From positions 30,542-94,541 of the forward strand of contig DASVDH010000035.1 in NCBI GenBank assembly GCA_036381195.1: a stretch of DNA of 64,000 nucleotides, written 5' to 3'. The position numbers were made by a program, and so were the translations under genes. This document shows positions 34,201 to 42,918 of this stretch, one piece after another (position 1 is the stretch's first letter; each line of letters starts with the position of its first letter). Below the pieces are notes generated by a model. The model did not search any database, was not told the DNA's origin, and worked only from the letters and a program-made list of their open reading frames with translations. Origin of the DNA: RSA9 sp036381195. Lineage in GTDB: Bacteria; Gemmatimonadota; Gemmatimonadetes; Longimicrobiales; RSA9.

Positions 34201-35484
34201 ATGCGTGTGCGTAGACAACTGCTGCTCGCTTGCATGCTCCTCCTGCCCATGGGCGCCGGGTGCGCCGGGCGGGGCGGCCACGGCACACCGGAGCCCATCG
34301 ATGACCGGCCCATGCCCGCGGACCCCGAGGCGCGGCTCCGCTGGGCCCTCGCGAACCGCCAGTCGCGCGAGCGGCGCGCCGCCCTTTCTGCGCTCGAAGA
34401 CTCCCTGGGCGACCTGATGAACAGCCGGCTCGCGGGGATCGTCCGCGACAGCGCCGCACACCCGGTGGTGCGCGCGAACGCCGTGGCGCTCCTGGGCGAA
34501 CGGCACGCGACCGCCGAGCTGGGCGCGTTCTGGGCCGCGCTGGAGGACGGGGACGCGCGCGTCCGCGCTGCCGCTGCGCGTGCCCTGGAAGGGATCATCG
34601 TGATGGATGAGGCGGCAGCCATCCGGCTGTTGCGACGCGCGTTGCGGGACCCGGAGCCGCTCGTCCAGGCGGAAGCGCTCCGCTCCCTCGGGGACGCGGA
34701 TGTGGAGCTGCTGCGCCGCTTCCTCGACTCCGGGCCGCCTCCCGAGCTGGCCCGGATCGCGACCGACCTGATCCGGAGCGCGGAAGAGCGTGGCGCCCCG
34801 CTGCGCGCCGTCGCCAGCCGTCCGGCCATGTCGCCGGCCGGCGCGGGCGATGCGGCGCAGCCCGGAGGAGACGCGCTGGCGAAGCAGGCCGGCGCGGACG
34901 CGGCCGGATTCGTCCTGGAGCGCACGGCCGCCAGCGGGCCGCGGCTCGAGTTCCGTGCGGCGAGGACCTGGCCCCAGTGGGATGCGGCGGTGGGCGAGCT
35001 GGTGGTCACGCCTCCGGGCGGTGCGCCCGTGTCCGTTTCGTCCGAGGTGGAGGTGGTGGGCCGCGTGGTCCCCGCGTTCTTCTCCGTGGACGGCCGCTAC
35101 CTGGTGTACGAGGCCGCGCGCCAGATCCGCGTGCGAGACCTCGCCGGCGGGGAAGAGCGCGTGGTGGGTCCCGGCATCGCGCCGCGCGTGGTGCCGTTCT
35201 CCGATTCCTTCGTGTTCCTCAGGGAGATCCCCGGTGAACGGCAGGACGGCCGGGACGAGGTCGTCGTCCGGTACACGGTCTTCCGCGCCGCGTTCGCGGG
35301 CGGTGAGCCGGAGTCCCTGGGCGAGATCCGCGCAGTGCTGCGCATGGACCGGCGGGGATTGTACTCCCCGGCACGCTGGATGCGCGTGCGGGAGCGGAAC
35401 GGGGTCTTCGTGCTCGAGGGCGAGTCCATGGGAACCTTCGCGCTCCCCGACCCGTTCTCGAGCCCCGTCGTGGACGGCGGGTGA
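34201..35484 (+). CDS. HEAT-repeat lipoprotein
   Basis: 427 residues from ATG 34201, five bases after anmK. The signal MRVRRQLLLACMLLLPMGAGC ends in a lipobox. Residues 60-200 are HEAT/PBS-type repeats (VVRANAVALLGERHATAELGAFW, LVQAEALRSLGDADVELLRRFL). Residues 230-427 are beta-rich (SVDGRYLVYEAARQIRVRDL) and look like a partial propeller. It is an envelope protein of unknown role. Its place between anmK and nagZ suggests involvement with cell-wall turnover, perhaps as a scaffold. Confidence 0.7.
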   Translation: MRVRRQLLLACMLLLPMGAGCAGRGGHGTPEPIDDRPMPADPEARLRWALANRQSRERRAALSALEDSLGDLMNSRLAGIVRDSAAHPVVRANAVALLGERHATAELGAFWAALEDGDARVRAAAARALEGIIVMDEAAAIRLLRRALRDPEPLVQAEALRSLGDADVELLRRFLDSGPPPELARIATDLIRSAEERGAPLRAVASRPAMSPAGAGDAAQPGGDALAKQAGADAAGFVLERTAASGPRLEFRAARTWPQWDAAVGELVVTPPGGAPVSVSSEVEVVGRVVPAFFSVDGRYLVYEAARQIRVRDLAGGEERVVGPGIAPRVVPFSDSFVFLREIPGERQDGRDEVVVRYTVFRAAFAGGEPESLGEIRAVLRMDRRGLYSPARWMRVRERNGVFVLEGESMGTFALPDPFSSPVVDGG

Positions 35485-35497
35485 GGACGGGGCCACG

Positions 35498-36958
35498 ATG
35501 GCGAGCATCGCACGCCTGCTCTTTCCCGCCCTGCGTTGGGCCGAGGGCACGGGCTTCGACCACGAGGCGCCCCGGATCGACGAGGCGCTCCGCATGGGCG
35601 TGGGCGGTTTCATCCTGTTCGGCGGCGACGCGGGCGCGGTGCGGGAACTGACGGCATCGCTGCGCCAGCGCAGTCGCGAACCGCTGCTGATCGGCGCGGA
35701 TCTCGAGCGAGGCGCGGGCCAGCAGTTTCGCGGGGCCACGCCGCTCCCGCCGGCCGCGGCCCTCGCCGAGCTGGATGACCTGGAGATCACGCGGCGTGCG
35801 GGCGAGCTGACCGCGCAGGAAGCGCGCGCCCTGGGCGTGAACTGGGTGTACGCTCCCGTCGCGGACCTGGACCTGGAGCCGCGCAATCCGATCGTGGGCA
35901 CGCGCTCGTTCGGCTCCGACCCTGCCCGCGCTGCGGCACACGTGACGGCATGGATCGAGGGCTGTCACGCGGGTGGCGCGCTCTCCTGTGCGAAGCACTT
36001 CCCGGGACACGGCCGCACCGTCGCGGACTCGCACGCGCAGCTCCCCGTCGTGATGACGCGTCGGCAGGGGTTGGAGAGAGACCTCGCCCCGTTCCGCGCG
36101 GCCGTCCGCGCCGGCGTGGATTCCATCATGACGGCGCACGTCGCGTTTCCGGCGCTGGACGCGAGTGGTGCGCCGGCGACCCTTTCCGAGCCCATCGTGC
36201 AGGAACTACTGAGAGGCGAGCTGGGCTTCGACGGTGCGGTGGTGACGGACGCGTTGATCATGGAAGGCGTGCTGGAGGGCGGGGGCGGCGCCGAGAGCGC
36301 GGCGGTCCGCGCGGTCGCGGCGGGCTGCGACGCGCTACTGTATCCCGAAGACCTGGCTGCGGTCGCATCCGCGCTCGATGCCGCGTTGGGCGGGCGACTG
36401 TCACGCACGCGCGTCGAGGAGGCGGCATCGAGGATCCAGCGGCTGGTCGAGCGGGCCCAGCAGATCGGGGCGGGGCCGGCTGAGTGGGGGCGGCCGGAGG
36501 ATCGCGCGTGGGCGGTCGGGATCGCGGAGCGCGCGCTCCGCATGGTGCGCGGGACACCGCAGCGGCTCCCCGCATCGGTGGATCTCGTCGTCGTGGACGA
36601 CGACGTCGGGGGCCCGTACCCGCCTCCCCCACGCGACGCGTTCCCCGCGGCGCTCCGGGCCGCGGGCATCGAGGCGGTCCAAGTCGCGGAGCCCGGGCCC
36701 GGCCGGCCGGCGCTGGTGGCGGTGTATGCGGACATCCGGGGTTGGAAGGGAAGGGCCGGCCTTTCCGGCCAGGCCGTCTCCGCCATCGCCACGATCCTGG
36801 GCGCCGCAGCGGACGCGACGGTCGTGCTGTTCGGCCACCCGCGCCTCGCTGCCGAATTGCCGGATCGGGCCGTCCGGGTGCTCGCCGCGTGGGGCGGCGA
36901 GCCGCTCATGCAGGAGGCCGCTGCGCGTTGGCTCGTGGCGGGCCGGGGCGGAGCGTGA
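35498..36958 (+). CDS. nagZ: Beta-N-acetylglucosaminidase, glycoside hydrolase family 3
   Basis: 486 residues from ATG 35498. The GH3 barrel has GGFILFGGDAGAV, LLIGADLERGAG, the NagZ-type loop KHFPGHGRTVADSH with the catalytic His-Asp dyad, and nucleophile Asp in VVTDALIMEGV. There is no signal peptide, so it should act in the cytoplasm on GlcNAc-anhMurNAc (with or without peptide). About 150 extra C-terminal residues beyond the single-domain Gram-negative enzyme form a second domain, as in two-domain GH3 NagZ proteins. Confidence 0.88.
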   Translation: MASIARLLFPALRWAEGTGFDHEAPRIDEALRMGVGGFILFGGDAGAVRELTASLRQRSREPLLIGADLERGAGQQFRGATPLPPAAALAELDDLEITRRAGELTAQEARALGVNWVYAPVADLDLEPRNPIVGTRSFGSDPARAAAHVTAWIEGCHAGGALSCAKHFPGHGRTVADSHAQLPVVMTRRQGLERDLAPFRAAVRAGVDSIMTAHVAFPALDASGAPATLSEPIVQELLRGELGFDGAVVTDALIMEGVLEGGGGAESAAVRAVAAGCDALLYPEDLAAVASALDAALGGRLSRTRVEEAASRIQRLVERAQQIGAGPAEWGRPEDRAWAVGIAERALRMVRGTPQRLPASVDLVVVDDDVGGPYPPPPRDAFPAALRAAGIEAVQVAEPGPGRPALVAVYADIRGWKGRAGLSGQAVSAIATILGAAADATVVLFGHPRLAAELPDRAVRVLAAWGGEPLMQEAAARWLVAGRGGA

Positions 36959-38754
36959 GCCGGGCGAACGCGACGGCGGCTCCGACGGCCCCCCGCCTCG
37001 CTTCCCGGCGAGGAGCGCGACGGATCATCCGGCGGCCGCCACGCGCGTACACCCTGCCGCTGGCCGGCCTGATCCTGCTGCTCCACCTGCTTCTCGCCCT
37101 GCTCGTTTTCGACCCGACCCCGTTCACGGGCGGCGACAACGCCGGCTACATCGCTCTGGCCCAATCCCTCCTGGAGGGGCGTGGCTACCTGGAACTCTAC
37201 GATCCCGCCACGCCCCCGCACACGCAGTACCCGCCCGCATTCCCCGGCGTGATCGCTGCGGCGCTCGCGCTCCGCATCCGCCCGTGGGTCGGGCTCAAGC
37301 TCGTCATCGTCGGGTTCTCGCTGGCGGCCGTCTGCTTCGCCTTCCTCTGGCTGCGGCGCCGCGGCTGGCCCGGGGCCGCCCCCTGGGTCGCCTTGCTCGT
37401 CGCCGTCAGCCCCGGCGTGCTCGAGCTCAGCCACTGGATCCTCTCCGACGTGCCCTTCGCCGCCTTCACTCTCGCGGCGCTGTGGGGCTTCGAACGGCTG
37501 CGGCCGGATTCGTGGGGCCGGTTCACGTTCGCGGCCGTCGCGGCCACGCTCGCCTACTTCACCCGTTCGGCCGGGCTGCCGCTGATCGTGGCCGTCGTCG
37601 CCTGGCTCGCACTGCGGCGCCACTGGCGCCAGCTCGCCGCGTTCTTGCTGCTCGTCGGGCCGCTCGCCGTCGCGTGGTGGCTCCGTGCCCGCATGCTCGG
37701 CGGCGTGGACTACGTCCAGCAGTTCATGATGGTGAACCCGTACGCGCCGGACCTCGGACGCATCGGGCCGGTCGAGTTCGTCCAGCGCATCATCGAGAAC
37801 GACAAACGCTACCTCAGCCAGCACCTCCCCGTCCTCCTGTTCGGTCTCGAGGGGCGGGCGGTGCTCGTTCTGAGCGTGGCGATCGTGCTGCTCGCGGCCA
37901 TCGGTTGGGGCGGGCGGCTCCGGCGTCCGGGCGTCGCGGAGCTGTTCCTGCCGCTCTACGTGGGTCTGCTGCTCGCGTGGCCCGCCGTCTGGTCCGGAGA
38001 GCGCTTCCTGCTCCCGGTCCTGCCACTGATCCTTGCCTACGCTGGCATCGGGCTGACCCGGCTGTCCCGCCGGTTCGCGCCGCGGCTGACACGCTACGCG
38101 GGGCCCGTCGCGGCCGTGCTGGTCCTGGCGGCTGCGGCGCCGGCGCTGCGGAGCCAGGTCGAGGCCGGCGGCGCGTGCACGCTCGGCTACGCGGAGGGCG
38201 ACCGCTATCCCTGCCTGGTCGAGGACTGGCGCGACTACTTCGAGATCGCGGAGTGGTCGCGGCGCGCGCTGCCTGACGGGGCCGTCGTCCTCTCACGCAA
38301 GCCGCGGCTGTTCTACCTGATCAGCGGCCATCGGGGCCGGGTCTACCCCCTCAGCGCCGACCCGGATGTGTTCTTTGCCACCGCGCGCGAGGTCGGCGCC
38401 CGCTACGTGGTGCTCGATTACGTGGACAGCATCTCCGGCTTCTATCTCGCGCCCGTGTTGCTGAGGCGGCCGGAGTCGTTCTGCATCATGCGCGTCCTCG
38501 CCTCCTCCCGCGCCGTGCTGTTCGGCATTGACGAGGCCGGCGGAGCTGGGGAGGCCGCCGCCCCCGATCCGTTGGGCGGCGGCGGGGGCACCGTACGGGC
38601 GGAGATCGTGTTCCCCTCCTGCCCGGCGGAATACTGGCGGGGCGGAGGGCAGGCGGATCCGGCGCCGGATCGGGCGGCTGCGCCGGATCGCCCCAGTGCA
38701 CCGCCGGCTCGCCGGGACGCGGCCGCCCCGCCGGACCCAGCGGGATCGGCATAG
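36955..38754 (+). CDS. Polytopic GT39/ArnT-like glycosyltransferase
   Basis: 599 residues from GTG 36955, overlapping the nagZ stop by 4 bases. About ten hydrophobic segments begin with TLPLAGLILLLHLLLALLVF. The first extracytoplasmic loop has TGGDNAGYIALAQSLLEGRGY, the acidic-loop position of polyprenyl-phosphate-sugar transferases. A soluble C-terminal part of about 190 residues ends in a disordered Ala/Pro/Gly tail. It would move a sugar from a lipid carrier to a periplasmic acceptor. The acceptor is unknown. Confidence 0.75.
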   Translation: MSRANATAAPTAPRLASRRGARRIIRRPPRAYTLPLAGLILLLHLLLALLVFDPTPFTGGDNAGYIALAQSLLEGRGYLELYDPATPPHTQYPPAFPGVIAAALALRIRPWVGLKLVIVGFSLAAVCFAFLWLRRRGWPGAAPWVALLVAVSPGVLELSHWILSDVPFAAFTLAALWGFERLRPDSWGRFTFAAVAATLAYFTRSAGLPLIVAVVAWLALRRHWRQLAAFLLLVGPLAVAWWLRARMLGGVDYVQQFMMVNPYAPDLGRIGPVEFVQRIIENDKRYLSQHLPVLLFGLEGRAVLVLSVAIVLLAAIGWGGRLRRPGVAELFLPLYVGLLLAWPAVWSGERFLLPVLPLILAYAGIGLTRLSRRFAPRLTRYAGPVAAVLVLAAAAPALRSQVEAGGACTLGYAEGDRYPCLVEDWRDYFEIAEWSRRALPDGAVVLSRKPRLFYLISGHRGRVYPLSADPDVFFATAREVGARYVVLDYVDSISGFYLAPVLLRRPESFCIMRVLASSRAVLFGIDEAGGAGEAAAPDPLGGGGGTVRAEIVFPSCPAEYWRGGGQADPAPDRAAAPDRPSAPPARRDAAAPPDPAGSA

Positions 38755-38833
38755 GGCCGGTGCATCTGCTACAGCCCGGCCCGGCGCTTGCGGCTGCGCG
38801 GGCGGGCCCAAAGCCAGGGGATACCGGATCCGA

Positions 38834-40654
38834 ATGAGGCCGCTCGACTGGATCGTCGTCGCGCTCTACCTGATCGCCTCGCTGGCGGTCGGGCTGTACC
38901 TGTCGCGCCGCGGCTCGCGCTCGATGGCGGAGTTCTTCGTCTCCGGCCGGTCTCTGCCCTGGTGGCTCGCCGGCACGTCCATGGCCGCGACCACCTTCAG
39001 CATCGACACGCCGCTGTACGTGGCCGGGCTGGTCGCCCGCCAGGGCGTCGCGGGGAACTGGCAATGGTGGTCCTTCGGCATCAGCCACGTGCTCATGGTC
39101 TACATCTTCGCGCGCCTGTGGCGCCGGGCCGAGGTGATCACGGATGCCGAGCTGATCGAGCGCCGCTACGGCGGGCGGCCGGCCGCCCTGCTGCGGGCGC
39201 TGCGCGCGTTCATTTTCGCGGTTCCGATCAACGTGATCGGCATGGGCTACGCGATGCTGGCGGCCCGCAAGGTCGTGGTTTCGCTGGGGCTGGCGGGCGC
39301 TCTCCCCGAGGGGTTGGGTGGGGACCCCGACTTGTGGGCGGTCATCATGATCTCGGTGCTCACGCTCGTCTACGCGGGGGTCGCGGGCCTTTGGGGCGTC
39401 GTCACCACGGACTTCCTCCAGTTCGTCCTGGCGCTGTTCGGCGCCGTCCTCGTCGGCGCCCTCGCCATCGTGGAGGTGGGTGGGTTGGGGGCGCTGAGGG
39501 ATGGGCTGATCGCGAGCGGATACCAGGACCGCATGGCCTTCCTGCCGCTGGGCGAGGCCGCCCAGCTCGGAATCGGCACGTTCCTCGCCTACATCGGCAT
39601 CCAGTGGTGGGCGTTCCGGCGCTCGGATGGCGGCGGCGAGTTCGTGCAGCGCCTGTCGGCATCGAAGAACGAAGCGGAGGCGGAGCGCGCGGCCTGGCTG
39701 TTCAACATCCTGAATTACGTGGTGCGCACGTGGCCGTGGGTGCTCGTCGGCCTCGCGGCCGTGCTGCTCTACCCGGACCTGCTCGCACCGGGCTCCGATC
39801 CCGAGCTCGGCTATCCGCGCCTGATGATGGACTTCCTGCCGGTGGGTCTGCTGGGGCTCGTCGTCGCGTCGCTGCTCGCGGCCTTCATGTCCACGGTCTC
39901 CACGCAGATCAACTGGGGCGCGAGCTACATCGCGAACGACCTCTACCAGCGCTTCGTGCACCGCGACGCATCGCAGCGCGAGCTGGTGTGGGTGGGCCGC
40001 ATCTCGTCCGTGCTGCTCGCCACGATGGCCGCGTGGGTCGCCTTCAACGCCCAGGACATCGGCGTCATCTTCACCTTCATCATCGCGATCGGCACCGGCC
40101 CCGGCGCCGTGCTCATCCTCCGCTGGTTCTGGTGGCGCGTGAACGCGTGGGCCGAGATCGCGAGCATGGTCGCCGGGCTCCTCATCGCCCTGCTGCTGTA
40201 CGTGCCGCGGGTGGATTGGGAGGCCTTCGGCGCGCTCGCGCAGCCCCTCGCCCTGCTCGCGGACGCGCTACGGCCGTTGGAGGACCTCGGCACGGGCGGC
40301 GTGCTCGCGATCACCGCCTTCGGCACGGCCGCGATCTGGCTCACCGTCATGTTCCTGACGAAGCCCGAACCGGATGAGGTACTGGACCGCTTCTACGCAG
40401 ATGCGCGGCCGGGCGGCCCCGGCTGGAGGCGCCAGCGCGAGCGCACCGGCCTCGCCCCGCTCCAGGACCTGTCCGCAGATGCGTGGAGCACATTGTTCGG
40501 CATCGGCGTCATTTTCGGCGCAATGTTCGCCGTAGGCGGGGCGCTGCTCCTGAGATGGGATACGGCGGCCATCGCGGCGGCCATCGCCGCCGCGTCCGGC
40601 CTGCTGCTCAGGCGGGTGCGCCTGAAGGCCGCCGAGGGCTGGAGAGCCGGATGA
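38834..40654 (+). CDS. Sodium:solute symporter (SSS family)
   Basis: 606 residues from ATG 38834, 79 bases after the previous gene. The family features are plain: LDWIVVALYLIASLAVGLY, RGSRSMAEFFVSGRSLPWWLAGTSMAATTFSIDTP split across helices 1-2, and SLLAAFMSTVSTQINWGASYIANDLYQRF, the Na2-site helix. About 13 helices are visible. The substrate is not readable; SSS members carry sugars, sialic acid, amino acids or nucleosides. Its place between nagZ and the amidase makes a muropeptide sugar a reasonable guess. The amidase gene starts within its last codons (ATGA). Confidence 0.88.
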   Translation: MRPLDWIVVALYLIASLAVGLYLSRRGSRSMAEFFVSGRSLPWWLAGTSMAATTFSIDTPLYVAGLVARQGVAGNWQWWSFGISHVLMVYIFARLWRRAEVITDAELIERRYGGRPAALLRALRAFIFAVPINVIGMGYAMLAARKVVVSLGLAGALPEGLGGDPDLWAVIMISVLTLVYAGVAGLWGVVTTDFLQFVLALFGAVLVGALAIVEVGGLGALRDGLIASGYQDRMAFLPLGEAAQLGIGTFLAYIGIQWWAFRRSDGGGEFVQRLSASKNEAEAERAAWLFNILNYVVRTWPWVLVGLAAVLLYPDLLAPGSDPELGYPRLMMDFLPVGLLGLVVASLLAAFMSTVSTQINWGASYIANDLYQRFVHRDASQRELVWVGRISSVLLATMAAWVAFNAQDIGVIFTFIIAIGTGPGAVLILRWFWWRVNAWAEIASMVAGLLIALLLYVPRVDWEAFGALAQPLALLADALRPLEDLGTGGVLAITAFGTAAIWLTVMFLTKPEPDEVLDRFYADARPGGPGWRRQRERTGLAPLQDLSADAWSTLFGIGVIFGAMFAVGGALLLRWDTAAIAAAIAAASGLLLRRVRLKAAEGWRAG

Positions 40655-42726
40655 AGCGGGCACGGGCTGCCGTGGCGCGGCTAGCTGTTCGTTGGCGGGA
40701 CGGCCGGCGTGCGGCGCGGGCGGCGGGCATCGCGGTGCTCGGCCTCGCGCTCGCGGCCGCCGGGGCGTGCGGGCGCGCCGCGGCACCCCCGCCGGAGCCG
40801 CCCGCGCCCGCGCCGGCCGAGCCCGGGGTGGAGCCGTCCCTGCCGCCCATCCCGCCGCGCGACGCGCCTCTCGCCCTCTCCGTCGTCTACCCGCCCGAGA
40901 ACGCGCGGATCGGAGTGCGGGACTCGAACTTCATCTTCGGCTCGACGAACACGGGGGGCGCGCGCCTCTGGATCAACGGTACGCCCGTGCCCGTCGCGCC
41001 CAACGGCGCGTTCCTCGCGTTCCTGCCGGTCCCGCAGAACGGGATCTACGTGCTGGACGCGGCGAAGGGTGCCGAGCAGGCGCGCGTCGAGCACCGCATC
41101 CGCCTGCCGTCGCCGCCCCCGCCGCCGCCTGCCGGGGCGGAGATCCTTGCCGCTTCCGTCTCGCCGCGTGGCACGTGGGCGGCGTTGCCCGGCGAGCGCA
41201 TCGACGTCTCGTTCCGGGGCAGCGCGAGCGGCAGCGCCTGGCTCGTCCTGCCTGACGGGAGGCGCGTCCCGCTGGTCGAGCGCGCTGCGAGGCACGAAGG
41301 CGAGGTCAGCGTGGATCCGGTCCCGCGTCCGGCCGGGCTTGCGCCGGGCTGGGCCGAGTACCGCGGCTACTTCCAGGCGCTGCCGCTGCTCGCGCGCAAC
41401 GCAGGGCTGCGCCGCCCGGTCATTGGCACCCTGGCGCCGGAGGCGGCCCGGCCCGCCGGCGCCGGCGCTCGTCGCCCGGCGGACGCGTCGGAGCCGGCCG
41501 CCGACACCGGGGATCCCGGCGGCGCCTACGTCGAACTGGTGCTCGGCGGCGACACGGCTCGCGCGCCGCTGCCGCTGAACCTCGCCATCGTGGAACCGGC
41601 CCGGCCGCCCGTCGGCCTGGCCCAGGACCCGGGGCCGCCCGGCCAGACCGATGGGGTGGTCGTCGCCCGGCCGGCGCCGGGCACCACATCGCACTTCTTC
41701 TGGCCCAACGGCACCGAGCTCACGCTGACCGGCCAGCGCGATGGCGAGCTCCGCGTTCGCCTGGGCCCCGGTCTCGATGCCTGGGTCCCGCTGGGCGAGG
41801 TCCTGCTCCAGCCGGACGGCACGCCGCCGCCCTCCGCCGTCATCGGCAACGTTCGCATCGCACACACGCCGGAGTACCTGGACATCCTCTTTCCCATGGA
41901 GCGGCGCGTACCGTTCCACGTCGAGGAGCGCGAACGCCGCGTGGACATCCTGCTCTTCGGTGCCGTCAGCGGGACGGACCGCGTGCGCCACGGCCGCCTC
42001 GATCCGTTCCTCGAGCGCGCGGAATGGGGCCAGGAGCCGGACAGCGTGTACCGGTTCACGCTTCACCTCGGCTCGCGGCCCTGGGGTTGGGACGCGAGGT
42101 GGACGGGCGCCGGGCTGTCGGTGCGCGTGCGGCGGCCGCCGACGGTGGACCCGGCCGCACCGCTGCGCGGCCTCCTCGTCGTCGTCGATCCGGGGCACGG
42201 CGGCGCGGAGCGCGGCGCGCTCGGGCCGACCTCCCTGGCGGAAGCGGATGCGAACCTGTACGTGGGGCTGCGCCTCGAAGAGGCGCTCGAGCAGGCCGGC
42301 GCCCGCGTCATCATGACCCGCACGGCAGATGTCGCCGTGCCGCTCTACACGCGCACGCGCATCGCCGAATCGGCGGACGCCCACCTGCTCGTCTCCATCC
42401 ACCAGGATGCGTTCCCGGACGGCGTGAACCCCTTCCCCAATTACGGCACGGGCGTCTACTACTTCCACCCCCACTCGGCGGACCTCGCGCGGCAAGTGCT
42501 GGTGGAGCTGCTCGGCGTGACCGGGCTGCGCGACCTCGGCACCGTGCGCGCCTCGCTCGCCCTCGCCCGGCCGCGCTGGATGCCCGCCATCCTCACCGAG
42601 AGCATGTTCATGATGGTGCCGCAGCAGGAAGCGGCGCTGCGTACGCCCGAGATGCAGGAGCGGCTGGCGCGCGCCATCGCGCGCGGCATGGAAGAGTTCG
42701 TCCGACGCAACGCCGTCGCGCGTTGA
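40651..42726 (+). CDS. N-acetylmuramoyl-L-alanine amidase, lipoprotein-like
   Basis: 691 residues. A basic N-terminus leads to IAVLGLALAAAGAC, a probable lipobox, then a Pro/Ala linker. Residues 70-480 hold several beta domains (IGVRDSNFIFGSTNTGGARLWINGTP; an SH3-like DGELRVRLGPGLDAWVPLGEV; an AMIN-like region). Residues 507-685 are an Amidase_3 domain: DPGHGG from D513, Glu in SLAEADANLY, IHQDAF, and TESMFM with the catalytic Glu. It cuts the MurNAc-L-Ala bond of peptidoglycan in the periplasm and so would feed the salvage genes upstream. Confidence 0.9.
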   Translation: MKRARAAVARLAVRWRDGRRAARAAGIAVLGLALAAAGACGRAAAPPPEPPAPAPAEPGVEPSLPPIPPRDAPLALSVVYPPENARIGVRDSNFIFGSTNTGGARLWINGTPVPVAPNGAFLAFLPVPQNGIYVLDAAKGAEQARVEHRIRLPSPPPPPPAGAEILAASVSPRGTWAALPGERIDVSFRGSASGSAWLVLPDGRRVPLVERAARHEGEVSVDPVPRPAGLAPGWAEYRGYFQALPLLARNAGLRRPVIGTLAPEAARPAGAGARRPADASEPAADTGDPGGAYVELVLGGDTARAPLPLNLAIVEPARPPVGLAQDPGPPGQTDGVVVARPAPGTTSHFFWPNGTELTLTGQRDGELRVRLGPGLDAWVPLGEVLLQPDGTPPPSAVIGNVRIAHTPEYLDILFPMERRVPFHVEERERRVDILLFGAVSGTDRVRHGRLDPFLERAEWGQEPDSVYRFTLHLGSRPWGWDARWTGAGLSVRVRRPPTVDPAAPLRGLLVVVDPGHGGAERGALGPTSLAEADANLYVGLRLEEALEQAGARVIMTRTADVAVPLYTRTRIAESADAHLLVSIHQDAFPDGVNPFPNYGTGVYYFHPHSADLARQVLVELLGVTGLRDLGTVRASLALARPRWMPAILTESMFMMVPQQEAALRTPEMQERLARAIARGMEEFVRRNAVAR

Positions 42727-42918
42727 TTAGGATGACCGGACTCGCGGCCGCGGGGGTGCCTTGCCGGCGCAATCCGGACGCGAGGCCCGGGGCCACGACA
42801 CGGGCCGCGCGCGCCGGCGCGACCGGCGCCTTGTCACCGGGTGCGGCGCAGGACGCCGCCCCGCGCCGGCCGGCACCTCGCGCGCCGGCGCGTCTCACCC
42901 CAGATTTCGAGGGTCCGG

